DNA of 64,000 nt, taken from JADZAA01 sp039810485. Lineage in GTDB: Bacteria; Bacteroidota; Ignavibacteria; Kapaibacteriales; UBA961. The DNA lies in the NCBI GenBank assembly GCA_039810485.1, contig JBDHXA010000005.1, positions 1-64,000 on the forward strand, written 5' to 3'. Both the position numbers and the translations under genes were made by a program. Below the pieces are notes generated by a model. It did no database searches. It was not told where the DNA came from and worked only from the letters and a program-made list of their open reading frames with translations. Shown here piece by piece: positions 28,848-37,078 of this stretch. Positions within the stretch are counted from its first letter, which is position 1, and each line of letters opens with the position of its first letter.

Positions 28848-29446
28848 TGCCTGCAGACAACGTTGATATTTTTATTACTGCCGGCGGCAAAAGCTCGCGT
28901 ATGGGGCAAGATAAAGGATTGGTGCACATAGCAGGTAAGCCAATGATTCTGCATATTGCCGACACATTAAAAGCACAGCATCATATTTTTAAGGTCATTG
29001 CAAATTCTGACGAATATAAAAAGTTAGGTTTGAACGTCGTGCCAGATATTGTGTGTGAAAAAGGTCCAATGGGAGCGCTTTATGCTGCGTATTACTATTC
29101 TCAAAATGAATACGTAATGATTCTCGGTTGTGATACGCCTTTTATTCCATATTCTGCATTGCTGAGATTGATAAATAATACTAATACGAATAGCATTACA
29201 GTTGCTGGCATTCACTCCAAGATCAATCCTCTTTTGGCGGTATACCCCGCATATTATAGACAAGAAGTAAAAAGGCGCATTGAAAAAAACAATCTAAAGA
29301 TGCAGGATTTTATAGATCACTCAAATTATCGTGTGATTGAAATGGATGACATTCTGCAAAAATTTCCTGACGGATTTTTTAATTTTAACGAAAAGAAAGA
29401 TTTAGAGCAATGGAGCAACATGCAAACTCATCAAAAGTTAAAATAA
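28847..29446 (+). CDS. mobA: Molybdenum cofactor guanylyltransferase
   Basis: A 199-residue nucleotidyltransferase. The N-terminal AGGKSSRMGQDKGLV is the nucleotide-binding signature of MobA, and the LGCDTPF motif binds the metal. MobA attaches GMP to Mo-molybdopterin to make the bis-MGD used by NarG. It overlaps the TSUP gene by one base and moaD by 37 bases. A second nucleotidyltransferase at 51.4 kb (MocA-like) probably makes the cytosine form for the hydroxybenzoyl-CoA reductase. Confidence 0.88.
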   Translation: MPADNVDIFITAGGKSSRMGQDKGLVHIAGKPMILHIADTLKAQHHIFKVIANSDEYKKLGLNVVPDIVCEKGPMGALYAAYYYSQNEYVMILGCDTPFIPYSALLRLINNTNTNSITVAGIHSKINPLLAVYPAYYRQEVKRRIEKNNLKMQDFIDHSNYRVIEMDDILQKFPDGFFNFNEKKDLEQWSNMQTHQKLK

Positions 29447-29670
29447 TTGCTTTTGGTATTGCTGCGGAAAAAATGAAAACCAATATTATGTATGCCGACG
29501 GTATTCATGATATTCGTTCGCTTCGCTCATGGCTTGCCACACAATATCCGGCTTTAAAAGATTTGAACCTTTCAATTGCAATTAATAAAAAAATTGTTCA
29601 AGAATCTGTAGATATAAGCATACCTGAAAATGCCGAGATTGCTCTTTTGCCTCCATTTTCAGGCGGGTAA
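29410..29670 (+). CDS. moaD: Molybdopterin synthase sulfur carrier subunit
   Basis: An 86-residue ubiquitin-like protein ending in LLPPFSGG; the terminal Gly-Gly is adenylylated and thiocarboxylated. The start overlaps the end of mobA by 37 bases, giving a short N-terminal extension (MEQHANSSK); an internal ATG at 29473 would make the protein too short to keep its first beta strand. MoeB follows 6 bases downstream and moaE lies after it. Confidence 0.93.
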   Translation: MEQHANSSKVKIIAFGIAAEKMKTNIMYADGIHDIRSLRSWLATQYPALKDLNLSIAINKKIVQESVDISIPENAEIALLPPFSGG

Positions 29671-29676
29671 TAAGAT

Positions 29677-30777
29677 ATGATGCAACGCTTTGAACGTCAG
29701 ATAAATTTGCGCGGCTTCGGTGTTGAAGGTCAGCGGCGGCTCATGCAATCTTCTGCTTTGATTGTAGGAGTCGGAGGTCTTGGATGTCCGGCCTTATTAT
29801 ATTTGGCTGCAGCTGGAGTCAAAAGAATTGGTATAGCAGATGGCGATATCGTCAGCATGTCTAATCTTAACAGACAAGTGTTGTTTGGGATAGGCGATAA
29901 TCATAAAAAAAAGACAGAAACAGCAGCCATATTTATCCGCGAAAAATATGATGATGTTCAAATTGATGAATACTCATTTTATTTGGATGTGAGCAATTCG
30001 CTCGATATTATCTCGCAATACGATATTGTGCTTGATTGCACGGATAATTTTTCAGTGAGGTATATGGTAAATGATGCTTGCTTATTGCTGAATAAGCCGG
30101 TTATTTATGGCGCTATTTACGAGTATGAAGGACAAGTGAGCGTTTTTAATATTCAAAATACTGACGGTTGTTCATATAATTATCGAGATTTGTTTCCTGA
30201 TCCTCCTGACAGTTCACAAATTCCTAACTGCAATGAAACTGGAGTTCTTGGAGTTCTTCCTGGTATAATAGGCACGATGCAGGCAGCAGAGACAATCAAA
30301 ATTTTAAGCGGCATTGGAACTTCTCTTTCGGGGAAAGTATTGTACTATAATATCGAATATCAGCAGTTTTATGATATGGATATTATCAAGTCAGCAATTG
30401 GTTCGTGCAAAGCGCCGCAAAACATGGATGAGTTTTGCAATCATGATTATTCTCTCTCATGCTCTGTTACAAAATCTATTGACTGGAATGAAGCAAAAAA
30501 AATCTACAACGAGAAGCCAGACCAAACCATCTATATAGATGTGAGAGAATTGGATGAATTTCCCAAAGTTTCAGCAATTGAATGTCTCATATTGCCTATG
30601 TCATTGCTTCCTGATGAATGTTATCGTTTATCGGAAGCATCTAATCTCTTAATATTTTGCAGAAGCGGTATAAGAAGCGAAAAAGCCGCTCAAATGCTTC
30701 AATCAAAATTCCCACAGAAAAGCATCTATTCAATAAAAGGCGGAGTTCTGAGCAAACTATCACCGATATATTCATAA
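29677..30777 (+). CDS. moeB: MoaD adenylyltransferase with C-terminal rhodanese domain
   Basis: A 366-residue ThiF/MoeB-family enzyme. The nucleotide-binding GVGGLGCPALLYLAAAGV lies near residue 30, and CTDNFSVRYMVNDAC is the usual E1-like segment. Residues about 270-366 form a rhodanese domain with the active Cys in IFCRSGIRSEKA. It activates MoaD and may also transfer sulfur to it, combining two steps. Fusions like this are common; ThiS activation is a possible second role. Confidence 0.93.
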   Translation: MMQRFERQINLRGFGVEGQRRLMQSSALIVGVGGLGCPALLYLAAAGVKRIGIADGDIVSMSNLNRQVLFGIGDNHKKKTETAAIFIREKYDDVQIDEYSFYLDVSNSLDIISQYDIVLDCTDNFSVRYMVNDACLLLNKPVIYGAIYEYEGQVSVFNIQNTDGCSYNYRDLFPDPPDSSQIPNCNETGVLGVLPGIIGTMQAAETIKILSGIGTSLSGKVLYYNIEYQQFYDMDIIKSAIGSCKAPQNMDEFCNHDYSLSCSVTKSIDWNEAKKIYNEKPDQTIYIDVRELDEFPKVSAIECLILPMSLLPDECYRLSEASNLLIFCRSGIRSEKAAQMLQSKFPQKSIYSIKGGVLSKLSPIYS

Positions 30778-30782
30778 TAAAA

Positions 30783-31223
30783 ATGCAACACAAACCAAAA
30801 AATATATTTATACAAGGACCAATTACTGCTCAAAAAATAGCTGACAGCATTTCAGGGCATAGCACAAAAACAGATATTGGAGCACATAGCATTTTTCTAG
30901 GTCAAGTGCGCGCCGATAGTAATGAGCAAGGAACTGTTGAGGCAATTGAATACACTGCATACGAAGAAATGGCGCTTGAAAGAGCGCATGAAATTCGCGA
31001 AGAAATCTTTGTAAGATTTGAATTGAATTGCATGCATATTTACCATAGCTTGGGAAAAGTTAAGGCAGGCGAAATTTCTCTCTTTGTTTTCATTTCATCC
31101 AAGCATCGCAAAGCGGCTATTAAAGCGTGCGAGGAAGTCGTCGAGCGAATTAAAAAAACGTTGCCAATTTGGGGTAAAGAGATTATGCAAGGTAATAAAT
31201 CTACGTGGAAAGAGAACAACTGA
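30783..31223 (+). CDS. moaE: Molybdopterin synthase catalytic subunit
   Basis: A 146-residue protein with MoaE motifs GQVRAD, SSKHRKAAIKACEEVVE and PIWGKEI, the last two holding the catalytic lysines. It inserts two sulfurs into cyclic pyranopterin using MoaD thiocarboxylate. I choose the ATG at 30783, 5 bases after the moeB stop; a longer frame from 30657 would overlap the moeB rhodanese domain and adds no conserved residues. It is the last gene of the operon. Confidence 0.94.
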   Translation: MQHKPKNIFIQGPITAQKIADSISGHSTKTDIGAHSIFLGQVRADSNEQGTVEAIEYTAYEEMALERAHEIREEIFVRFELNCMHIYHSLGKVKAGEISLFVFISSKHRKAAIKACEEVVERIKKTLPIWGKEIMQGNKSTWKENN

Positions 31224-31830
31224 TTTCGAAGCAATGTTTGAAAAATTTGGCACAAAACAAACAATAACGCATGCAAGCAAACGAAAGATTGAACGTTTTT
31301 TTATTTCCGATGATGCTTTAAAATAAAATATCTGCTCAATTTGTAGCAATGATTGATTGAATAATTATTGAAAATATCGTAATCGGGCTATTTTCTAAAA
31401 ACCACAGAGCGCAAAGTCCATTCATTTTACAGCCATCCATTCAAATTCAAAACATCAAAGTTTGCCGTCTATTCTGACATCAAAATTGGAAGTTTTAGCT
31501 ATACAGACACATCCAACAGACGAGATTTACTAAGATTCCTTCACAAAAATCTCAATCTAATAAGTAATTGTAAAAACTTACAAAATAAATGAATATTATT
31601 TCTTACTATGCAGCCAATTGTAATTTGTAAAATAATTTACCGATGTTTGACTCTCATATTTTCATTTAAGGATTGTAAAAATCGAATTAAAACTGCATAA
31701 ATAAATTGAATTGTTAGATCGAAAAATCTTATTTCAATTGCATCTTTTCTATAAAAAACATCATTTCTTATTTATAGAATTTTACCAGCCGATCTATGAG
31801 TAAAGTTAAATATATTGTTAAAGTAAAGAA
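31224..31830. other. AT-rich intergenic region between moaE and the bcr regulatory sites
   Basis: About 600 bases without a gene that I recognise. A short open stretch (31224-31326) ends EAMFEKFGTK...DDALK and a second one near 31410-31530 contains SLPSILTSKLEVL; both are too short and match nothing I know, so they may be gene remnants. The bcr promoter probably lies further downstream. Confidence 0.35.
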
Positions 31831-31967
31831 TATATCCGACTATAAACAAAGTATAAGCGTTGCTCGGCATTATTTTAATATCCGACAAAATAAAGCGTAT
31901 AATAATTACTTGCAAAGATATAATAGCCGACAAAAGTAATCATGTTTTATATTTATAATATCTGACT
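31831..31967 (-). promoter_or_regulatory. Four operator-like sites upstream of bcrC (ATATCCGAC type)
   Basis: The sites ATATCCGAC (31832-31840), ATATCCGAC (31878-31886), ATAGCCGAC (31923-31931) and ATATCTGAC (31958-31966) are, on the minus strand, GTCGGATAT, GTCGGATAT, GTCGGCTAT and GTCAGATAT. The same three variants occur in the array upstream of the nitrate reductase locus (13122, 13273, 13308). Here the spacing is 46, 45 and 35 bases and the second arm of each inverted repeat is weak. They lie about 235-370 bases before bcrC. A common regulator for nitrate respiration and aromatic degradation is inferred. Confidence 0.5.
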
Positions 31968-32202
31968 AGAAAAAGAGTATTTGCAAATCGTGTAAATTTA
32001 TGAAAAACAAGGTGAAAGCAAAATATAAGTTAATGTTTGATTGCCTGTAAAAAATTGGAAAAATGAACTTTTTTCAATATCTTTATTTTACTTTTTACAC
32101 AAAATCATCGTTGTATAAGCAGAACTGAATAAAATATTGTGCTCTTTGAAATTCTCAATTGAGCAAAAAAAAACAAAAATGTGATACTTTTTTTCAAAAA
32201 CA

Positions 32203-33393
32203 ATGTCTATGTATAATATTAATCAATTAATCAATCGTTGCGAAGAACTAGCATTTGATTTAGATTATAATTGTGCGAAAGAGTGGAAAAACGAAGATCC
32301 ATCTCGTGTACTAGTTGGATATATGCCTATTTATTTCCCGCGTGAAATTGTCCATGCAGCCGGCGGCATGACGGTAGGCATTTTTGGCGGCGGAGATAGA
32401 AAGCAAATTATTAAAGGCGACGCATATTATCAGTCATATATTTGTCATATTCCAAGAAGTATTATAGATATGGCGCTTGACAAACATTATGACAGCTTCG
32501 ACGGTTTTATCTTCCCTTCAATATGTGATGTACTGCGAAATCTATCAGGAATTTTCAGACAAAAAGGTTTTGGAAAGTTTGTAAAGTATATGGATTTTCC
32601 TCAAAATTTTCTACCGGAAGTTGGCGGTGTCTACTATCAGGACGAGATGCGCCATGTACTGCATTATATCAAAGAAATTAACGGAGTGGAAGTTACAATT
32701 GAAAAACTAAACCGTTCAATAGAGTTATATAATAGAAATCGTCGTCTTATTGCATTAATTTACGACATTCGCCAGAAATATCCTTGGAGATTGTCTATGA
32801 AGGATTGGTATCATATTTTGCGAGCAGGCACTGTCATTCCGGTAGAGGAACATAATGAAATACTACAGCAAATCGCAGATTATATTAGGGATGAAGTAGG
32901 AAAACCACAGGATAAGATTAAAGTGGTGCTTTCTGGTGCTTTCTGCGAACAGCCTTCTGTCGGTCTTATTCGCTCGATTGAAGATGCTGGATGCTACATT
33001 GTAGATGATGATTTGCAATTAGGTTCCAGAATGATTATCGGTGATATTGATGCCACAACAGACAGTCCGCTGGCTGCAATAGCTAATGCTTATATCAGTC
33101 AGAGTCAATACTCTTCCTCAATATATGATGTAGAAAATCCTAAAGAATACCGATTAGCTAAAATTGTGGAGGACAGAGGAGCCGACGGAGTTATTTTTGC
33201 TTCTGCCAGCTTTTGTGATCCGAGTTTGCTCGATGCCCCAATTTTTCAAAATGCCTTTGATAAAATGGGCATTCGATACATTGCTTTCCAATTCAGCGAA
33301 AACATTAATCAGTTTAAGGTAATCAAAGAACAAGTAGGCGCATTTTCCGATTCCATTAAATTATGGGAAGATGAACCTGTACCCGTTGAATAA
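32203..33393 (+). CDS. bcrC: Benzoyl-CoA reductase, class I, subunit C (BcrC/BadD type)
   Basis: A 396-residue subunit of the ATP-dependent, dearomatising benzoyl-CoA reductase. It belongs to the 2-hydroxyacyl-CoA dehydratase D family (HgdB fold). Cysteines in SYICHIPRS, PSICDVLRN and ASFCDPS are at the places expected for cluster ligands. With BcrB it forms the module that binds benzoyl-CoA and two-electron reduces the ring to cyclohexa-1,5-diene-1-carbonyl-CoA. It is first of bcrCBAD, the same order as in Thauera aromatica. The size (about 45 kDa) matches the known C subunit. Confidence 0.9.
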   Translation: MSMYNINQLINRCEELAFDLDYNCAKEWKNEDPSRVLVGYMPIYFPREIVHAAGGMTVGIFGGGDRKQIIKGDAYYQSYICHIPRSIIDMALDKHYDSFDGFIFPSICDVLRNLSGIFRQKGFGKFVKYMDFPQNFLPEVGGVYYQDEMRHVLHYIKEINGVEVTIEKLNRSIELYNRNRRLIALIYDIRQKYPWRLSMKDWYHILRAGTVIPVEEHNEILQQIADYIRDEVGKPQDKIKVVLSGAFCEQPSVGLIRSIEDAGCYIVDDDLQLGSRMIIGDIDATTDSPLAAIANAYISQSQYSSSIYDVENPKEYRLAKIVEDRGADGVIFASASFCDPSLLDAPIFQNAFDKMGIRYIAFQFSENINQFKVIKEQVGAFSDSIKLWEDEPVPVE

Positions 33394-33427
33394 AACCAAG
33401 TTATGTATAATATATAAATAAAAAAAT

Positions 33428-34714
33428 ATGGCAAAGGAAGTTATAAAAGAAAGAAGCATGATCCTTCAAAAAGAAATGATTGAAGGTCTCTTTAACGATT
33501 TGGAAAAAGCCCATGAAACAGGAAAAAAAGTATGCTATACTTTTGTTCCGGGAAATCTTTCCGAACTGATAAGAACTTTTGATATGCTACCGGTGTATCC
33601 CGAAATTAATGCACTGCAAAGCGCAATGCGTAAAAAATCAGCCGCGTATATCAAGGAAGCCGAGCGCCACGCACATTCTGAAGACGTATGTACGTATGTA
33701 AAATGCGACGTTGGGATGTTGATGAAAGGAAACATTGGACCTACCGGACAAAAACTTCCGCCACCAGATATTCTCTTGCTTAGCTACACTGGTTGTTTCA
33801 CTTTTATGAAATGGTTTGAAACGCTCAAAAGAGAATATCCAAACGCTACAGTGGTAATGATTCATACGCCATATCAAGAGAGTGGCACAATGACGCCCGA
33901 AATGATAAATTATATGGTGAAGCAAATGAACGAGGAAGTAATTCCAAAAATGGAACAGGTCTCCGGCGTAAAATACGACGAAGAAAAACTCAAAAGTATT
34001 TTGGAACATTCGAAAGAAGCAGAAGATTGGATTACTAAAATATTTGACACCACCAAACATAAACCATCACCGATAGACGCTTATTTTGCCGGAGTATATT
34101 ACATCGGACCAATTAATATTGGTTTCAGAGGCACGCCTGAGGCAGTTGAATATTATAAAGAATTGTATAATGAAATTCAGGAAAGAATTAGATTAGGATT
34201 GGGACCTGTTACCCCGGAAGGTGAAATGCACGAGGAAAAATATCGGCTTGTAGTAGAAGGACCGCCAAATTGGACAAGTTTCCGTGAGTTCTGGAAAATA
34301 TTCTATGATATGGGAGCTGTAATTGTTGCTTCGTCCTACACAAAAGTTGGAGGAGTATATGATCTTGGGTGGCGACACGACCCAGAAAAGCCGCTTCAAT
34401 CTCTAGCCGAATATTGCATGAATTGCTATACAAACTTAAATATTCCGCAGCGCATAGATTTACTTACAAAATGTATTACTGAATATCAGGCGGACGGATA
34501 TGTAACAAATTCAATAAAAAGCTGCAATTCATTCTCGGCAGGCCAGTTGGCTATGATGCGAGAAATTGAAGACCGCTTGGATATTCCGGTTGGATTTATT
34601 GAATCTGATTTAGTTGATCCTCGATATTTCTCATATTCTAATATAAAAAATCGTTTAGAGTCCTATTTTCAAATGTTGGCGCAGCGTAAAATGATGGAAG
34701 CGCAAGAAGCGTAA
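33428..34714 (+). CDS. bcrB: Benzoyl-CoA reductase, class I, subunit B (BcrB/BadE type)
   Basis: A 428-residue partner of BcrC in the substrate-reducing module, of the same HgdB-like fold. The three cysteine sites KVCYTFVPGN, EDVCTYVKCDVG and SYTGCFTF correspond to cluster ligands in this family. The N-terminal 30 residues are helical and charged. It starts 34 bases after bcrC and is followed 24 bases later by bcrA. Length agrees with known B subunits. Confidence 0.9.
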   Translation: MAKEVIKERSMILQKEMIEGLFNDLEKAHETGKKVCYTFVPGNLSELIRTFDMLPVYPEINALQSAMRKKSAAYIKEAERHAHSEDVCTYVKCDVGMLMKGNIGPTGQKLPPPDILLLSYTGCFTFMKWFETLKREYPNATVVMIHTPYQESGTMTPEMINYMVKQMNEEVIPKMEQVSGVKYDEEKLKSILEHSKEAEDWITKIFDTTKHKPSPIDAYFAGVYYIGPINIGFRGTPEAVEYYKELYNEIQERIRLGLGPVTPEGEMHEEKYRLVVEGPPNWTSFREFWKIFYDMGAVIVASSYTKVGGVYDLGWRHDPEKPLQSLAEYCMNCYTNLNIPQRIDLLTKCITEYQADGYVTNSIKSCNSFSAGQLAMMREIEDRLDIPVGFIESDLVDPRYFSYSNIKNRLESYFQMLAQRKMMEAQEA

Positions 34715-34738
34715 TATCTATTTAGAAAGTAAAAAATT

Positions 34739-36166
34739 ATGAAAAAATATTTTTTAGGAATTGATCTTGGCTCTACTACTTCGAAAGCAGTTATTGTCAA
34801 CGAAGCCGATGAAATTGTTGGCAGAGGTATCACAAATACCAGAGCAAACTACAAAGTAGCCGCAGATATAGCTCGCGAGCAGGCAATCTATGACGCTCGC
34901 TTCAATCTGATTGAAAAAAGGATGAAAGACAGCATTGCAGGCAGATCAGAATTTAAAACTTACATGAAGGATTTGCGAAGCGTGTTTCAATACTGTCAGT
35001 TCAGAAGAAGAATGGACAGTTTGGAAAATATGCTTATTAAAACCGCTTCTGAATCAACACATCCTGAACGAGACACTATTGTAGAACGCCTTAAATCCAT
35101 TATTGGCATTATTCGGCCGCAAATGCGTCATGAATTTATTCATGAAGGACTTGGCAGTAAAAATCAATTTTTCAGAGATATTGTCAGTGAAAAATATAAT
35201 ACCGAAGTCAGCAAAATTGAACCGAAATATTATGAGCCGTTAATGCTGGCATTTGACAAGAGCATTACGCCAATTGAAAATGAAATGGTGGATTATTCTT
35301 TCAAAGAATTGGTGCTTGAATCAATGAAGATTCTGGAAGAAAAGTACGAAGGATTGGCTGACGAAAGAGAAGACGGAGGGAAAGAGTCGTGGTATTATGA
35401 TGAAATGAACGCAGTAAAAAACGAATATAAAAATATTGAGCACACTCTTCGCTCGCATATCGAAGAAATAGCTGACGAGGAGATTTATATTGCAAAGATG
35501 GTTGGAACAGGATACGGAAGAGCGTTGCTGCCTTTCCCGGAAGATTGCATCAAGTCGGAAATCCTTTGCCATGCCTTTGGCGCTCATGCTGTTTTCCCGG
35601 GAACAAGAACAGTGCTTGATATCGGAGGTCAGGATACAAAAGCCATTCAAGTGGATAAATATGGCTTGGTTACAAGCTTTCATATGAATGACAGATGCGC
35701 TGCGGGATGCGGCAGATATTTAGGATACATTGCCGACGAATTCGGATTGTCGCTCAACGAGTTAGGACCAGAGGCAAACAAAGCAAAAAAAGAAACGACA
35801 ATTTGTTCGACATGCACTGTTTTCGCCGGAGCTGAAATAAAGGAATTGCTGCACAACGGCGAACAAAAGCCAGATATTCTGGCTGGACTTCACAAATCTA
35901 TTGTTCAACGAGCAATGTCGCTCATTGCACGTTCGGGTGGAGTAAGAAACGAATTTACTTTTACTGGCGGAGTAGCAAGGAATGAAGCTGTATTGAAGTA
36001 CGTGAAAAAAATGGTGATTGACTCCTATGGCGAAGTAACGATGAATATTCATACTGATTCAATTTTTATGGGCGCTTTGGGCGGCGCTATGTTTGCACGC
36101 CGAAATATAAGCACCGAACTGCCAAAAGGCACTATGATTAGAGAAACTGGCGACGTTAATAATTAA
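34739..36166 (+). CDS. bcrA: Benzoyl-CoA reductase, class I, subunit A (ATPase/activator)
   Basis: A 475-residue ASKHA-fold ATPase that couples ATP hydrolysis to electron transfer into BcrBC. The phosphate-1 motif GIDLGSTTSKA is at residue 8, and the second phosphate motif is LDIGGQDTKAI. Cluster ligands are Cys320 (DRCAAGCG) and Cys359 (STCTVFAGAE), 39 residues apart as in the activator HgdC. A helical insertion of about 200 residues (roughly 40-235) lies after the first motif, as in other BcrA-type subunits; the whole is somewhat longer than the about 437 residues I recall for BcrA/BadF. Confidence 0.92.
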   Translation: MKKYFLGIDLGSTTSKAVIVNEADEIVGRGITNTRANYKVAADIAREQAIYDARFNLIEKRMKDSIAGRSEFKTYMKDLRSVFQYCQFRRRMDSLENMLIKTASESTHPERDTIVERLKSIIGIIRPQMRHEFIHEGLGSKNQFFRDIVSEKYNTEVSKIEPKYYEPLMLAFDKSITPIENEMVDYSFKELVLESMKILEEKYEGLADEREDGGKESWYYDEMNAVKNEYKNIEHTLRSHIEEIADEEIYIAKMVGTGYGRALLPFPEDCIKSEILCHAFGAHAVFPGTRTVLDIGGQDTKAIQVDKYGLVTSFHMNDRCAAGCGRYLGYIADEFGLSLNELGPEANKAKKETTICSTCTVFAGAEIKELLHNGEQKPDILAGLHKSIVQRAMSLIARSGGVRNEFTFTGGVARNEAVLKYVKKMVIDSYGEVTMNIHTDSIFMGALGGAMFARRNISTELPKGTMIRETGDVNN

Positions 36167-36179
36167 AGGAAACAATACA

Positions 36180-37034
36180 ATGGAAAATTCAATTTATACA
36201 ATGGGCATTGATGTTGGCGGCAGTTATGTTAAAACTGTTCTTATGCGCTATAATAAAGAGAGCGGACAACATCAATTAGTAGACAAACAAACAGAAAAAA
36301 TCAGAAAAAGAAATCCTAAAGATGTGGCTCACGACTCCATCGAAATGATTCTAGAACGCAATAATCTCAATTATGACAAGGATATTGCCTATTTAGCTTC
36401 GACTGGAGAAGGCGAAATGGTCGAGAGAAAAACAGGACATTTCTACAGCATGACAACTCACGCTCGTGGCGGTGTCTTTTTCCATCCCGGCTCAAAAACA
36501 GTTGTTGATATGGGCGGCTTGTATGTTCGCGCAATTAAAATTGACGAACGCGGCAAAGTTCTGGATTATAAAATGACCGGTCAATGCGCCTCTGGTTCCG
36601 GACAGTTCATTGAAAATATATCACGATATCTTGGTTTGGCGGTAGAGGAAGTAGGAGATATTTCCATGCAAGCCGACAATCCCGAAGTTCCATCAGGCAT
36701 TTGTGCTGTTTTAGCAGAGACCGATGTTATTAACATGGTGTCCAAAGGAGCTTCTACACCCAATATAATCAAAGGCATTAATATATCTATCGCGCAAAGA
36801 GTTGTTAAACTTTTAAGCTCTCTAAAAGCAGAGTCGCCGATTATGTTGGTTGGAGGCATGGGCATGAATAAAGGAATGATCCAAGCTATTGAAGAGGTTG
36901 CTTCAGAGAATAAAAAAAGCAAACTTGAGTTTGTGTCGCATCCCGATGCAATCTTTTCAGGGGCTATCGGAGCTGCATTGTGGGGCGGCTATCGCTATTA
37001 TGTGCTTAAAGAAAAAGAAAAGCAAGCAGCATAA
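36180..37034 (+). CDS. bcrD: Benzoyl-CoA reductase, class I, subunit D (ATPase/activator)
   Basis: A 284-residue ASKHA ATPase, the smaller half of the BcrAD activator that shares a [4Fe-4S] cluster with BcrA. The first motif is GIDVGGSYVKT, and the cluster ligands are Cys136 (GQCASGSG) and Cys175 (GICAVLAETD), again 39 residues apart. MLVGGMGMNKGM is the adenosine motif. It begins 13 bases after bcrA. Size matches BcrD/BadG. Confidence 0.92.
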   Translation: MENSIYTMGIDVGGSYVKTVLMRYNKESGQHQLVDKQTEKIRKRNPKDVAHDSIEMILERNNLNYDKDIAYLASTGEGEMVERKTGHFYSMTTHARGGVFFHPGSKTVVDMGGLYVRAIKIDERGKVLDYKMTGQCASGSGQFIENISRYLGLAVEEVGDISMQADNPEVPSGICAVLAETDVINMVSKGASTPNIIKGINISIAQRVVKLLSSLKAESPIMLVGGMGMNKGMIQAIEEVASENKKSKLEFVSHPDAIFSGAIGAALWGGYRYYVLKEKEKQAA

Positions 37035-37078
37035 GAAATGGCTGTTTTTTCATAAACTGACTATAATGACTGATTGTA

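Noticed and set aside
30657..30782. Longer N-terminus for MoaE
   Set aside because: It overlaps the conserved rhodanese end of moeB and the extra residues look like an out-of-frame translation; ATG 30783 gives the normal MoaE start.
32203..34714. bcrC and bcrB read as an ordinary 2-hydroxyacyl-CoA dehydratase pair
   Set aside because: Two ASKHA genes of BcrA and BcrD size follow, and oah, dch and had are in the same unit, which fits benzoyl-CoA reductase much better.
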